From CAZJAD01 sp964543855 (lineage in GTDB: Bacteria > Electryoneota > RPQS01 > DYHQ01): a stretch of 64,000 nt of DNA. The notes under the pieces are model-generated. The model had not been told where the DNA came from and did no database searches. It was given only the letters and a program-made list of their open reading frames with translations. Numbering within the stretch: the stretch's first letter is position 1; every line of letters starts with the position of its first letter. Both the position numbers and the translations under genes were made by a program. Location: assembly GCA_964543855.1 (NCBI GenBank), contig CAZJAD010000001.1, forward strand, positions 36,274 through 100,273, read 5' to 3'. Of this stretch, positions 1 to 10,940 are shown one piece after another.

Positions 1-1
1 G

Positions 2-139
2 GATGCCCTGAAGACGATCGAGAAACAAGTGCTCAAGATCAAAGACATCATGAACCAACTGAAACGCCTCTCCCAGCCAATGGTCAAGAACTACCCTATT
101 GAAGGCGTTGAAATGTTGGATCTGACCCATTCGAGATAA
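2..139 (+). CDS. C-terminal end of a kinase-like signalling protein (5' truncated)
   Basis: A stop-free frame enters from the left edge and ends at TAA 137-139, giving 45 residues. The helix-rich sequence (IEKQVLKIKDIMNQLKRLSQ) looks like the second helix of a histidine-kinase DHp domain. The protein then ends after about 20 more residues, so no HATPase domain can follow. The tail resembles the C-terminus of the 352-residue protein at 5185-6243, which also stops just after its DHp helices. The lone receiver gene starts 49 bp downstream and is probably co-transcribed. Everything upstream lies outside the window, so the function is inferred only from this tail and its neighbours. Confidence 0.6.
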   Translation, partial: DALKTIEKQVLKIKDIMNQLKRLSQPMVKNYPIEGVEMLDLTHSR

Positions 140-188
140 ACGGCTTAACGGTTCGGGTAGATCATTCCGGAAGTCTTGCAGGTGAATC

Positions 189-557
189 ATGGAGACACTG
201 AAGAAGAAAAAGGTAATCGTGGTCGACGATGATCAGGTCATTCGGGACCTGCTGATCAATTTCTTGAAATTCTCAGGCCACGAAGGGATCGGCGCTGCGA
301 ACGGCCAGAGAGCCATGGAAATCATTCTGTCGGAAGCACCTGATCTGGTCATCACAGACATCCATATGCCGCTGATGAACGGCTTTCAACTGCTCCGGGC
401 CATCAGACGCATAAATCCGAATCTGCCGGTCGTTTTCATCACAGGCTTTGCTCACTTCCGAAGGTTCTTCGCCGACAAAACAGCCCGAGCCGATGGATTC
501 CTGGAAAAACCGTTCTCCCTGGAAGCGTTGGACGCCTTGGTCAAGAAGTTTATTTAG
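189..557 (+). CDS. Single-domain response regulator (CheY-like receiver)
   Basis: The 122-residue protein is a receiver domain and nothing else. The acidic pocket is D13-D15, the phosphoacceptor is D57 (VITDIHMP), and the switch Thr and conserved Lys are T85 and K107 (LEKPF). There is no output domain, so it should act by protein-protein contact or as a phosphate shuttle between the surrounding kinases. AGGTG lies about 5 bases before the ATG. The gene sits between the tail of a kinase-like protein and three larger REC-containing proteins, which suggests one phosphorelay. Its true partner cannot be read from the sequence. Confidence 0.9.
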   Translation: METLKKKKVIVVDDDQVIRDLLINFLKFSGHEGIGAANGQRAMEIILSEAPDLVITDIHMPLMNGFQLLRAIRRINPNLPVVFITGFAHFRRFFADKTARADGFLEKPFSLEALDALVKKFI

Positions 558-1103
558 CGAAGGAAGAGATTCGTTGCACGAAAGTGCCTGAGCGAACGAT
601 GTTGGACCACACGGATCTCCCGGGCAGACCTTCTGAAGCAGCTCGGCGATTACAGTCCTTAGTGGACTCGTGATTGGACAGTGGGTCCTGAGCTGACTTC
701 CCCCAAATTTCTGCACTCTCATCATCACAGATTGAAGCATAAATCGATTGCGTGGGCGAGCTTTCACTCAACTTGAAGCTGAAGAAAGCGAACTCAGGGC
801 GGCAGACAATTCCCGGCAGGGCTGGAACCGAAGCCAGTGCGGCAGCCGATGACTCCCCGCTTCCAACGGATTGCCGCCAGTGCCAATTGGTGTGCTGAAG
901 AACGCACAGATGTCCCTGAAGACCCGCCGATCGTCGCAACACGGATACTCCAGGCGGACTCCTGCCCAGAAACAGAGGTTCATCGAAGGCTGAAATCAGT
1001 CTGCGGTCCGAGAGCGGGAGATGCTCCTGGCAAGGGCAAACAAAAACAAATGGATGCATTGCTTCAAGCCTTGATCTCACTTTCATTATACCACCCATTT
1101 ATC
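558..1103 (+). other. Non-coding stretch, no gene recognised
   Basis: About 545 bases separate the lone receiver from the next kinase. Open frames of up to 182 codons exist on the minus strand, but they have no ribosome binding site, no recognisable domain and an odd amino-acid mix. No tRNA, terminator or repeat was found. Only the promoter at its right edge is described separately. Confidence 0.5.
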
Positions 1104-1132
1104 TTGACATTCTACTGAATTTTATATAAATT
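1104..1132 (+). promoter_or_regulatory. Candidate promoter for the REC-PAS kinase operon, possibly leaderless
   Basis: TTGACA (1104-1109) is followed after 17 bases by TAAATT (1127-1132). The same bases also fit the Bacteroidetes-type TAnnTTTG box (1127-1134). Initiation 6-8 bases downstream would fall at about 1139-1140, on the ATG of the next gene, which has no Shine-Dalgarno sequence. An in-frame TGA at 1116 excludes any start further upstream. Confidence 0.5.
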
Positions 1133-1139
1133 TGTCCAT

Positions 1140-3137
1140 ATGAACAAAGGTCATCTGCTCGTCATAGACGACGAAGAGGATCTGCGGCAAATCGTCCAGC
1201 GCTATTTTCACGCGGCGGACTATGGAGTCACCGTGGCTGCTGACGGTCGCGATGGCGTGACGAAATTCGAGCAGGCCGCAGACATCGACCTCGTGCTGAC
1301 CGATATTCGGCTGCCCGGCATGGACGGCCTGGAAGTCCTCACAGAAATCAAGAAGCGTGATCCCTCGGTTCAGGTCGTGCTGATGACGGGTTACTCGGAG
1401 AAGGAGCTCGCTATCCAAGCGCTCCGCCTCGGCGCCAATGACTATGTCGAGAAGCCCTTTCAACTGGATGATCTCGACGATATCATTCAACGAGCCTTGA
1501 GGCGCCGGCGAGTCCAGGCCTTCTCGGCACGGTGGCAGGGATTCCTTGAGAGACTCCCGCTCGCGTTTGCCTGGTGCAACGATGAGGGTATTGTCCAAGG
1601 CATCACTCGAGACACCGAGAACCTCCTCGGTGTGCCAGAGACAGCCCTGGTGGGTAAGCCGATCCATGAAATTGAGGGCTGCCAGGCGCTACGACCTTGG
1701 TTTGCGGCGAGCTCATCGAGCGCCGTCCCTCCATCCCCGCGCATCGAACTGGAGGTCGGGGAACGATGGCTATCGGTCTACCGCACACGCCGTCTATCGC
1801 GCAAGAACCAGCCCCAGACTCTGCTGTGCTTCTCCGATGTAACCGAACGCAAATCGCTGGAAGGCGAACTCGTGCGTATCACGCGGGAGATTGAGGACCG
1901 TGTCGAAGAGCGAACCGAGAGCCTCAAGACGGCGATGGAGTTTTCAGACCGGCTGCTGGATGCGACCGGCGTGCTCATTGCCTATTTCCCCACCAACGGG
2001 AAGCCCTCGCGATGGAACAAATTCGCCCAGAAGCTCTGTGGGTATAGTGAACGCGAGTTGCGGGAATCAGACCCGTGTACGCTCCTCTCCGTTGACAATA
2101 GTTCGAGCCTCGAGATGCTGTTTCAGCCGGGAAAGGGCTCGGAGATCACGGATCATGTCGCCGATATTCGGACGCACAGCGGTGAGATACGGACGCTCGT
2201 TTGGCAAACCAGGATAATCCGTCAGCACAGAAAAGTCGTGGGGCGGCTTGTCATCGGTTCAGACATCTCAGCCCAGAAGGAGCTGGAGGCGGAACTCCAG
2301 AGATACAACACCCAGCTCGAAGAGATGGTCGAGAAGCGAACGGCTGAACTTCGCAAGAAGGATGCCCAGCTCATCCATTCGGCGCGGCTGGCCTCGCTGG
2401 GCGAGATGGCCGCAGGCATCGCTCACGAGATGAAACAGCCCCTCAACGGCATCTCCATCACGGCGGACCTCATTCGCCTGTTGCAGAAGCGCCGTGAACT
2501 CAGTGATGAAACGCTCGGCGGCCATCTGGAGATGATCAAATCCATGGTCGAGCGCATGTCCAAGATTATTAACCATCTGCGCGGATTCAGCCACATCGAC
2601 TCATCCCGATTCAGTCTCATCAACCTGACGGCGGCGATCGATGGCGCCTTCTCGATCTTGGGAGAGCAGCTACGCATTCACCAGATCAAGGTCATTCGTG
2701 AGACGCCTGATGACCTTCCCAATGTGAGGGGCGAGCTCAACCAGATCGAACAGGTGCTCGTGAACCTCATTCAGAATGCTCGTGATGCAATGGACGACCT
2801 GGGCAACAAGTATCAACGCGAAGGAAAAGCGCCCGACGGATGGGAAAAGGTGCTGACGGTTCGCGCGGGAACGGAGAACAATAAGAGATCGGTATTCGTC
2901 GAGATTTCAGATACCGGGGGTGGCATGTCCCCGGAAGTGCGGGATCGGCTTTTCGAGCCTTTCTTCACAACGAAAGAAGCGGGCTTAGGCACAGGGCTTG
3001 GTCTCTCCATCAGCGCCAGCATCATCGAGTCACACCAGGGAGAGATCCGGGTGGAGACGAAAGAAGGTGTCGGCAGCACCTTCCGTGTGATTCTGCCCAC
3101 CGCACTGGAGGAGCACCCCAGTTCCGATGCTAACTGA
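1140..3137 (+). CDS. Cytoplasmic hybrid histidine kinase, REC-PAS-PAS-HisKA-HATPase
   Basis: The 665-residue protein begins with a receiver domain (residues 1-120, pocket D10/D11, phosphoacceptor D55). Two PAS-like domains follow (about 135-250 and 270-395), then a short coiled coil, a HisKA domain with the phospho-His in AHEMKQP (about H429), and a HATPase domain with N-box NLIQNARDAM and G-boxes DTGGGM and GTGLGLS. No membrane segment is visible, so it senses something inside the cell or takes its signal through the receiver. An N-terminal receiver on a kinase is typical of NtrB/AtoS-like phosphorelay hybrids. The next kinase gene starts 8 bases after its stop, with its ribosome site overlapping this stop codon, so the two are co-translated. 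The signal is unknown. Confidence 0.92.
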   Translation: MNKGHLLVIDDEEDLRQIVQRYFHAADYGVTVAADGRDGVTKFEQAADIDLVLTDIRLPGMDGLEVLTEIKKRDPSVQVVLMTGYSEKELAIQALRLGANDYVEKPFQLDDLDDIIQRALRRRRVQAFSARWQGFLERLPLAFAWCNDEGIVQGITRDTENLLGVPETALVGKPIHEIEGCQALRPWFAASSSSAVPPSPRIELEVGERWLSVYRTRRLSRKNQPQTLLCFSDVTERKSLEGELVRITREIEDRVEERTESLKTAMEFSDRLLDATGVLIAYFPTNGKPSRWNKFAQKLCGYSERELRESDPCTLLSVDNSSSLEMLFQPGKGSEITDHVADIRTHSGEIRTLVWQTRIIRQHRKVVGRLVIGSDISAQKELEAELQRYNTQLEEMVEKRTAELRKKDAQLIHSARLASLGEMAAGIAHEMKQPLNGISITADLIRLLQKRRELSDETLGGHLEMIKSMVERMSKIINHLRGFSHIDSSRFSLINLTAAIDGAFSILGEQLRIHQIKVIRETPDDLPNVRGELNQIEQVLVNLIQNARDAMDDLGNKYQREGKAPDGWEKVLTVRAGTENNKRSVFVEISDTGGGMSPEVRDRLFEPFFTTKEAGLGTGLGLSISASIIESHQGEIRVETKEGVGSTFRVILPTALEEHPSSDAN

Positions 3138-3145
3138 GGAATTCC

Positions 3146-5188
3146 ATGTCTGCTTCTGACCATAGCGGCAGGTCAGAGCCTCCCGAGAATGTACGCGGGA
3201 CGGTTTTGGTGGTTGACGACGAGGAGACCATCCTGACGGTCCTGAAGAACCTGCTGACTCTCCGTGGCCACCGAGCGGTCACGGCGTCGGACGCTCAGCA
3301 GGCTCTTTCTCTCTTTGGCAGCGATACCGCCTTCGATGCCATCCTGACTGACATCCGCATGCCCGGGCAAACCGGCCTGGACCTGCTCGCCGAGATTCGG
3401 CGCAGCGATGCAGAATTGCCCATAGTCGTGATGACCGGCTACGGTGAGTATCAGATCGCCGTCGATGCACTTCGAAAAGGTGCGACGGACTACCTGGAAA
3501 AGCCGTTTTCGGCCGATGAGCTTTTCAAGTCTCTCGAGCGAAGCCTGGAGATCCGTCGGCTACGCAGATTGAACCGCGACTACCAACAACATCTCGAGCA
3601 GATGGTGGCCCAACGGACGGCAGAGCTGGCGGTCTCGGAAGAAAGATACCGAGCACTGGTGGAAAACAGCTCAGACATCTTCTACTCACTGGATGACAAA
3701 GGAGATTTCACCTTCGCCAACGAGGGGATTCGGCGCACTCTGGGCTATGATCCTCGCGAGCTTGAGGGGATGGCGGTCTGTTCCCTCCTTCACCCCGACG
3801 ACCTCGGCCCTTGCAGCTGGAATGTACGCGAGAGACGGCGGGACCAGCGCGCGGATCGCTGGGTCGAGGTTCGGTTTTTGACGCACAATGGAAAGGGCAA
3901 AGGGATTCCACCGCACCGCGTTCTCGAGGTGAAAGCGCGTGGCGTCTACGGTGAGAATAGCCGATTCCTGGGAACGGAAGCGATCGCACGGGACATGACC
4001 GAGCGGAAGGACTTTGAGGAGAAACTGAGCAAGCAAGCCGCCGAGCTTGCTCATCTTGTTGACGAGAAAACCGGGGAAATTCAGCGGGTCACTCAGCTCC
4101 TCAAGAACATCCTGCAATCCGCCGAGGATTTTTTCATTCTCTCGACAGATCCTGAGGGCATTATCACATCGGTTAATGAAGGAGCGCGCAAAATCCTCGG
4201 CTACTCGCCGCGTGAGGTTGTGGACAAGGCGAGTGTATCGATACTCGAGCCGGAGAGTGAAGAAACTCATGGCTGGTTTGACCAAGTGACTCGAACGGTG
4301 CTCAGCCGTGGCCGGTGGCAAGGAGAAAAGGAACTGCGCCGAGCTTCGGGTGAAACACTCCCGGCGCGGCTCAATGTGCGTCCACTCCTCGATCAGGCTT
4401 CGGAGATGATCGGCTATGTTCTCATCGGCCAGGACATCACGGAGCAGAAGAATATCGAGGAACAGATTCTTCGGTCGGAGAGACTGGCTGCCGCCGGACG
4501 CCTGGCCGCGGGATTGGCCCACGAAATCAACAATCCTCTCTACGGCATCCGCAATGCCATCGAGATTCTGACCCAAGAATTGCCCGAGGAGAACGACAGG
4601 CGCCATCTTGTGGATCTTTCCCTGAAAGAAATTGACCGCATCTCGCTCCTTCTGGCCAAGATGTTGGATTTCTACCGACCGTCCGAGGAAGAGCGCAAGG
4701 AACTCGACATCAATCTGCTCCTGGACAACCTCCTCACATTCATGAGCGGACAGCTTACCAGCCATGGCATCGAGATTGTGCGCGAGTTGGCCGACAAGCC
4801 TCTCTTTGTCTCGGGCTCGTCGGGTCAGCTGGAGCAGGTCTTCATGAACCTCTTCACCAATGCCCGGACCGCGATGCCATCAGGAGGAAGGCTGACGGTG
4901 CGAACGCGCAAGTCGCGCCATTCCGTGGTCGTGGAGATATGCGATACCGGCGTGGGAATCGAGAAGGAACATCTACCACATGTCTTCGATGCCTTTTACT
5001 CGACGCACGCTGAGTCGAAGCACTCCGGGCTTGGACTATCGGTGTCGGATGCGATCATTCGAAGCCACGGCGGCAAGATCGAAGTTCACACTGCCGTCGG
5101 AAAGGGAACGACCTTTTCAGTCTGGCATCCACTGATTCTGAAGAAGGATTTGAGGGAATCGTCCGGAGAAAGCGAAGGAGAAGGATGA
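3146..5188 (+). CDS. Cytoplasmic hybrid histidine kinase, REC-PAS-PAS-HisKA-HATPase
   Basis: The 680-residue protein repeats the architecture of its upstream neighbour: receiver (phosphoacceptor D69 in ILTDIRMPG), a coiled linker, PAS domains at about 170-290 and 320-440, HisKA with AHEINNP (about H459) and HATPase (NLFTNARTAM, DTGVGI, SGLGLSV). There are no membrane segments. GAGGA at 3136-3140 overlaps the previous stop and serves as ribosome site. Its own stop overlaps the next start by four bases (ATGA). Two tandem kinases of the same layout look like an old duplication that has diverged. Each could phosphorylate the lone receiver or the other's receiver; which happens cannot be read from the sequence. 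Confidence 0.92.
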   Translation: MSASDHSGRSEPPENVRGTVLVVDDEETILTVLKNLLTLRGHRAVTASDAQQALSLFGSDTAFDAILTDIRMPGQTGLDLLAEIRRSDAELPIVVMTGYGEYQIAVDALRKGATDYLEKPFSADELFKSLERSLEIRRLRRLNRDYQQHLEQMVAQRTAELAVSEERYRALVENSSDIFYSLDDKGDFTFANEGIRRTLGYDPRELEGMAVCSLLHPDDLGPCSWNVRERRRDQRADRWVEVRFLTHNGKGKGIPPHRVLEVKARGVYGENSRFLGTEAIARDMTERKDFEEKLSKQAAELAHLVDEKTGEIQRVTQLLKNILQSAEDFFILSTDPEGIITSVNEGARKILGYSPREVVDKASVSILEPESEETHGWFDQVTRTVLSRGRWQGEKELRRASGETLPARLNVRPLLDQASEMIGYVLIGQDITEQKNIEEQILRSERLAAAGRLAAGLAHEINNPLYGIRNAIEILTQELPEENDRRHLVDLSLKEIDRISLLLAKMLDFYRPSEEERKELDINLLLDNLLTFMSGQLTSHGIEIVRELADKPLFVSGSSGQLEQVFMNLFTNARTAMPSGGRLTVRTRKSRHSVVVEICDTGVGIEKEHLPHVFDAFYSTHAESKHSGLGLSVSDAIIRSHGGKIEVHTAVGKGTTFSVWHPLILKKDLRESSGESEGEG

Positions 5189-6243
5189 GCCGGAGAAAAA
5201 AGGAACCTAAGCCCCGTGTTCTTGTCGTCGACGACGAGGAGCTCATTCGCACGACTCTCGAGATAAAGCTATCATCGGATTTTGATGTGACGATCGCGAG
5301 CAGCGGAAGTGAAGCCATCGAACAGATCGGCAAGCGATCGTTTGATGTGATCGTGACGGATCTGAAGATGATGGGCGCCGATGGCATTGATGTGTTGCAC
5401 GCGGCTCGCAAGACCCCCGAGGGGCCTGATGTGATCATCCTGACAGGCTATGCGTCGCTGGAGAGCGCTCTGGAAGCCCTTAGGCAGGAGGCTTTTGATT
5501 ACCTTATCAAACCGGTAGACCACGCACGACTCCATCGTGTACTCATTCGCGCTGTGGAGCAGCGTCGATTGGCCGATGAGAACAAGGCCATTATGGCCGA
5601 GAGCAAGAGGCTGCGCGATTTCTATGAGGCGATTCTCAATGAGATCGAGGATGCCCTCTTCGTCGTGGATTCGTCTCTGAACCTCGTGGCTGCCAATCGA
5701 TCTTGCCACGAACGCATATTCGAAGGCAAGCCTGCGAAAGTGAACCGGCCCGCAGGCGATGTGCTGCCGGAGTGGCTGGGAGAAGACAGCAAGAAGCTTT
5801 TTGAGACCGTTCTAAAGAAGAAGACGCCGGAAGTTTTTGAGGCGGTGCACCAATCGAACGGCATGATCCGCCACTATCTCGTCAGGCTTCAACCGCTGGC
5901 GGGTCTCGTACACGACGCAAACGGGGGCTTGGTCGCCCTTCTGACGGATGTCACGGCACTCAAGCAACTGGCCCAGGCCGAATCTCAGGCGAAAAAGCTC
6001 GAAGGAATAACGCAACTGGCCGTGACACTCAATCACGAGATCAACAACCCTCTGGGAATCGTTCTTGGCCAGACACACTTGCTCAGACAGGATATCGAGG
6101 TCGGGTCTTCGTCATGGGAAGAGCGGCTGTGGGTAATCGAGGATCAGATCCAACGCGTGGCTCAGCTAACACAGAAGCTCAGTCAGTTGAGCGCGGCCAA
6201 GGAAGCCGATTACATTGACGACAGAAAAATGATCGCGCTGTAG
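5185..6243 (+). CDS. REC-PAS-DHp protein lacking a HATPase domain
   Basis: The 352-residue protein has a receiver (phosphoacceptor D59 in IVTDLKMMG), a linker, one PAS domain (about 150-265) and then a DHp-like helix pair with the H-box NHEINNPLG (H284). It ends about 70 residues after that His, so the ATP-binding domain of a kinase is absent. The stop at 6241 is followed after 12 bases by an independent gene, and no HATPase motif appears in any frame there, so a simple frameshift does not explain the loss. The start overlaps the previous stop as ATGA. It may receive phosphate on D59 and on H284 as a phosphotransfer protein, or may be phosphorylated in trans by the neighbouring kinases. The role is inferred. 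Confidence 0.88.
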   Translation: MSRRKKEPKPRVLVVDDEELIRTTLEIKLSSDFDVTIASSGSEAIEQIGKRSFDVIVTDLKMMGADGIDVLHAARKTPEGPDVIILTGYASLESALEALRQEAFDYLIKPVDHARLHRVLIRAVEQRRLADENKAIMAESKRLRDFYEAILNEIEDALFVVDSSLNLVAANRSCHERIFEGKPAKVNRPAGDVLPEWLGEDSKKLFETVLKKKTPEVFEAVHQSNGMIRHYLVRLQPLAGLVHDANGGLVALLTDVTALKQLAQAESQAKKLEGITQLAVTLNHEINNPLGIVLGQTHLLRQDIEVGSSSWEERLWVIEDQIQRVAQLTQKLSQLSAAKEADYIDDRKMIAL

Positions 6244-6255
6244 GCAAGGAGCGGC

Positions 6256-6849
6256 ATGATGACCGAACTATCCTGGTTCATGGTCTGGGATCGTGGGGTA
6301 TTTCATGTCATCAATTCGATATTCACCAGCACCTTCTTCGACTGGCTGATGCCGGTGATTTCGAACTGGAGCATATGGCAGATCCCGGTGGCTGTTGTCT
6401 GGCTGATTTTCATGATCCGGGGCAACAGACGTGCTCGCCTTATCGGTATCTTCGCCATTGTCCTGGTTGCGCTGACCGATCAGATTTCGTCCTCGGTTGT
6501 CAAGCCATTCGTGCAGCGAGAACGCCCGTGTAATGTGATTCCCAGCGTGCATTATTACGAGGACGGGAAGTGGATCTACACGGATAAGTTTGGCCTGACG
6601 ATCTACAACAAGTCCCCCAGCTTCCCCTCATCCCATGCCACAAACCTTGCCGGACAGGCGGTCTATTGGGGCTATTTCTACCCTCAAGTGGCGCCGCTCT
6701 TCTATCTGGCTGCGATCGCCGTCGGCTACAGTCGAGTCTATCTTGGAATACACTATCCTTCCGATATTCTGGGTGGCTTTCTCCTCGCGGTCGTCCTCGC
6801 CCTTCTCTTGGCTTTTCCTCTTCGAGCCTGGATATTGCCCGACTCTTAG
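6256..6849 (+). CDS. PAP2-family membrane phosphatase
   Basis: The 197-residue membrane protein carries all three phosphatase motifs of the PAP2 superfamily: K-x6-RP (KPFVQRERP), SSHA (PSFPSSHATN) and SR-x5-H-x3-D (SRVYLGIHYPSD). Five or so hydrophobic segments surround them. Such proteins dephosphorylate undecaprenyl diphosphate, phosphatidate or other lipid phosphates on the outer face of the inner membrane; which one cannot be told here. AAGGAG precedes the start; ATG codons at 6256 and 6259 are both possible. It begins 12 bases after the signalling operon and may be its last gene. Confidence 0.9.
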   Translation: MMTELSWFMVWDRGVFHVINSIFTSTFFDWLMPVISNWSIWQIPVAVVWLIFMIRGNRRARLIGIFAIVLVALTDQISSSVVKPFVQRERPCNVIPSVHYYEDGKWIYTDKFGLTIYNKSPSFPSSHATNLAGQAVYWGYFYPQVAPLFYLAAIAVGYSRVYLGIHYPSDILGGFLLAVVLALLLAFPLRAWILPDS

Positions 6850-6966
6850 CTATCTTGCCGGAACAGAAACCACCCCTTCTCTCCGTTCGCGTATGGATCC
6901 GACCGATAACGGAATCCCACTTGCCAGTTCCTCGAACCCTCGTTTCTCGGATTTCTCTCCGGAGAC

Positions 6967-8373
6967 ATGATGAGACGCTTGAAGTGGACTCTGATTCTTC
7001 TGCTGTGCCCATCCGTGCTCTGGACGGCGGAAGTCAAGACCTTGAGTCTTCAGGAAGCAGTTCAAATTGCCCTTGAGCGCAATCGCTCGCTGCAAGTGGC
7101 ACGGTCTCGTGTGGAAGCCCGTGAGTACGGTGTGAAAGAAGCTCGCAGTGCCTTCATGCCACACCTGACCGCGGGAGCGAGCTACACGCGACTCGACGAG
7201 CGTCCGTATGTCGCCCCGCCGGGTTTCGAGCGGATGTTTGAACCCTTGATGGCTCCATTCGCCGATCTTGTGACGGGAGGCTACCTTAATCCCACCACCC
7301 TTGCCGGCTTATCTGGTATGCGCATTGACCGGATCTATATGGGGCTCGAAGACAACTACGACATCAACCTCTCGTTGCGGCAGCCGCTCTTTACCGGCGG
7401 GACTACGCTCAACTCCTACCGGATCGCCCAATTCGGAGCGGAGGCTGAGAAATGGAAGTACCGGCGAGATGAGCATCAGGTTCGCTACGAAGTCACCGAG
7501 GCTTTCCTGAATCTCGTCACGGCCCGCGAACTCCGGAGCGTCACCGAGGAATCCATCGCGCGTTCACAGGCCCATCTCACAGACCTGGAAAATCTGCACA
7601 GCAAGGGCATCGTGATCGAAAGAGACCTGCTGCGGGCGCAGGTCAGTCTCTCGAACGCCCGTCTGCTGAATCTCCGGGCACAGAATGGCGTGAAACTGTT
7701 GACTTCGCACCTCTGTCATCTGCTCTCTTTCGACCTCGACACGGACATCATTCCGGACGAGATTCCCGATCCTGCCCTGCCATCCGGCCAGACCTTGGAG
7801 ATTTACACAGCAGAGGCTCTCGACAGACGCCCCGAGATGAAGGCCACGGAGGCGGACCTGGCCGCTGCCGGAAGGCTGGTTTCCATTCGTAAGGGCGAGT
7901 ATCTCCCGAAGCTCTTTCTGGTTGGCAATTACGATTGGAAAAGACCCAACCGCGAAATCGAGCCCGAATTCTATGACACATGGAGCGTGGCTCTGGCACT
8001 CCAGCTTGACCTCTTTCACGGAGGCGCCAAGCGCTTCAGACTTCAACAGGCCAAGTTGAGCCGAAGCCAGATTGAGCAAGGCAGACAGATGCTCGCGGAC
8101 GCCATCGCCCTTGAGGTGAAGCAAGCTCATCTGGCGATCGAGGAGGCACAGGAGGCTCTGACGATTGCCGGGCAGGCCATGAATCAAGCCGAGGAAAGCT
8201 ACCGGGTTGCACGAGACAACTTCAAGGCGGGGACCGCCACAAACACCGATGTCCTCGATGCGCAAAATGACCTCACACAAGCGCAAATGCAACGAGTTGC
8301 GGCCCATGCAGACCTGCTTCTGGCGGAGGCGAAGTTAGCGCGCGCCACAGCAAAATGGGACAACAATCCCTGA
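6967..8373 (+). CDS. TolC-family outer membrane efflux protein
   Basis: The 468-residue protein has an N-terminal signal peptide (MMRRLKWTLILLLCPSVLWT) and two related helical halves rich in Ala, Leu, Glu and Gln, as in the outer-membrane efflux (OEP) family. Typical pieces are LSLQEAVQIALERNRSL at the mature N-terminus and the beta-strand sections around residues 130 (LRQPLFTGG) and 345 (LQLDLFHGG). TolC-type trimers form the exit duct of type I secretion systems and RND/MFS/ABC pumps. No inner-membrane pump or adaptor gene is adjacent, so the transport partner is unknown. A strong terminator follows 30 bases after the stop. Confidence 0.9.
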   Translation: MMRRLKWTLILLLCPSVLWTAEVKTLSLQEAVQIALERNRSLQVARSRVEAREYGVKEARSAFMPHLTAGASYTRLDERPYVAPPGFERMFEPLMAPFADLVTGGYLNPTTLAGLSGMRIDRIYMGLEDNYDINLSLRQPLFTGGTTLNSYRIAQFGAEAEKWKYRRDEHQVRYEVTEAFLNLVTARELRSVTEESIARSQAHLTDLENLHSKGIVIERDLLRAQVSLSNARLLNLRAQNGVKLLTSHLCHLLSFDLDTDIIPDEIPDPALPSGQTLEIYTAEALDRRPEMKATEADLAAAGRLVSIRKGEYLPKLFLVGNYDWKRPNREIEPEFYDTWSVALALQLDLFHGGAKRFRLQQAKLSRSQIEQGRQMLADAIALEVKQAHLAIEEAQEALTIAGQAMNQAEESYRVARDNFKAGTATNTDVLDAQNDLTQAQMQRVAAHADLLLAEAKLARATAKWDNNP

Positions 8374-8403
8374 TATATCCGAGGCATATCGGCTCAAGAA
8401 GAG

Positions 8404-8433
8404 AGGGTCCCGCGCTTGGCGCGGGACCCTTTT
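8404..8433 (+). terminator. Intrinsic terminator after the TolC-like gene
   Basis: A perfect 12-bp stem (8404-8415 with 8419-8430) with a TTG loop is followed by TTT. It lies between two convergent genes and may also help end gyrB transcription from the other side, although the U-run there is poor. Confidence 0.85.
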
Positions 8434-8484
8434 AGTGATCAAAGTCTGTCCGTGCTGCCCTAACACCTTTGCGTTATGAGCAGA

Positions 8485-10431
<1,947 letters not shown>

Positions 10432-10466
10432 CTATAAGCCTCAATGCAACCAGCGTCCGGCGGAGG

Positions 10467-10748
10467 TCATTTCAGGAAAATCTCCTTGACGACCCCTTCC
10501 CCGACGATACGCTGGATCTTCTCCAGGAGTTCCGGTTTGAGGAATTGCAGCTCGGTTCGCCAGACGGCATCGCTGCATTCGATGACAAGTCGGCCTCGGC
10601 GGAGCCGTATGAGCCTGGCTCGCCGCGCAATACGAGGCCCCACGATCTCGGGCCAGAGTCGAAAGATATCCCCTTCCCGAAGGCGCCGTTCGAGGCCCCG
10701 CGACCGCGCGAACTCCGCAATCGCTTGTCCCAAAGTGACATACCGCAT
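10467..10748 (-). CDS. dciA: DciA/DUF721 family protein (helicase loader type)
   Basis: The 93-residue protein matches the DUF721/DciA pattern: an N-terminal helical part, then RLWPEIVGPRIARRAR, a strand with GRLVIECSDAVWRTEL, and a final helix LKPELLEKI. DciA proteins load or help the replicative helicase DnaB in bacteria without DnaC/DnaI. Location directly upstream of gyrB is typical of this family. Start ATG 10748 has only a weak ribosome site. A second overlapping frame of similar length begins at 10762, but only this one shows the family motif. Confidence 0.85.
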   Translation of the reverse strand: MRYVTLGQAIAEFARSRGLERRLREGDIFRLWPEIVGPRIARRARLIRLRRGRLVIECSDAVWRTELQFLKPELLEKIQRIVGEGVVKEIFLK

Positions 10749-10791
10749 GGGCGGAATCTCATGGCGAAGATGCTGCCAAATACCTTACTGA

Positions 10792-10820
10792 AATATACTG
10801 AAAATTCCTGACAAATTCAA
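10792..10820 (-). promoter_or_regulatory. Promoter of dciA-gyrB
   Basis: On the minus strand TTGAAT (10815-10820) is separated by 17 bases from TATATT (10792-10797). Transcription would start near 10785 and give a leader of about 37 nt for dciA. Confidence 0.55.
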
Positions 10821-10940
10821 GTATAACGACCCAATTTCCCGTTTCCACCGGCAACGCTCTCAGAGGCCTCATGCGTCCGAAAACCTCAAGAAAGGTGCCC
10901 GAGAATTTGCAACTCTGGGAAAGAATATGTATCTTTTGGG

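Noticed and set aside
550..1098. 182-codon minus-strand open frame
   Set aside because: No ribosome site, no recognisable domain, and it overlaps several equally long frames.
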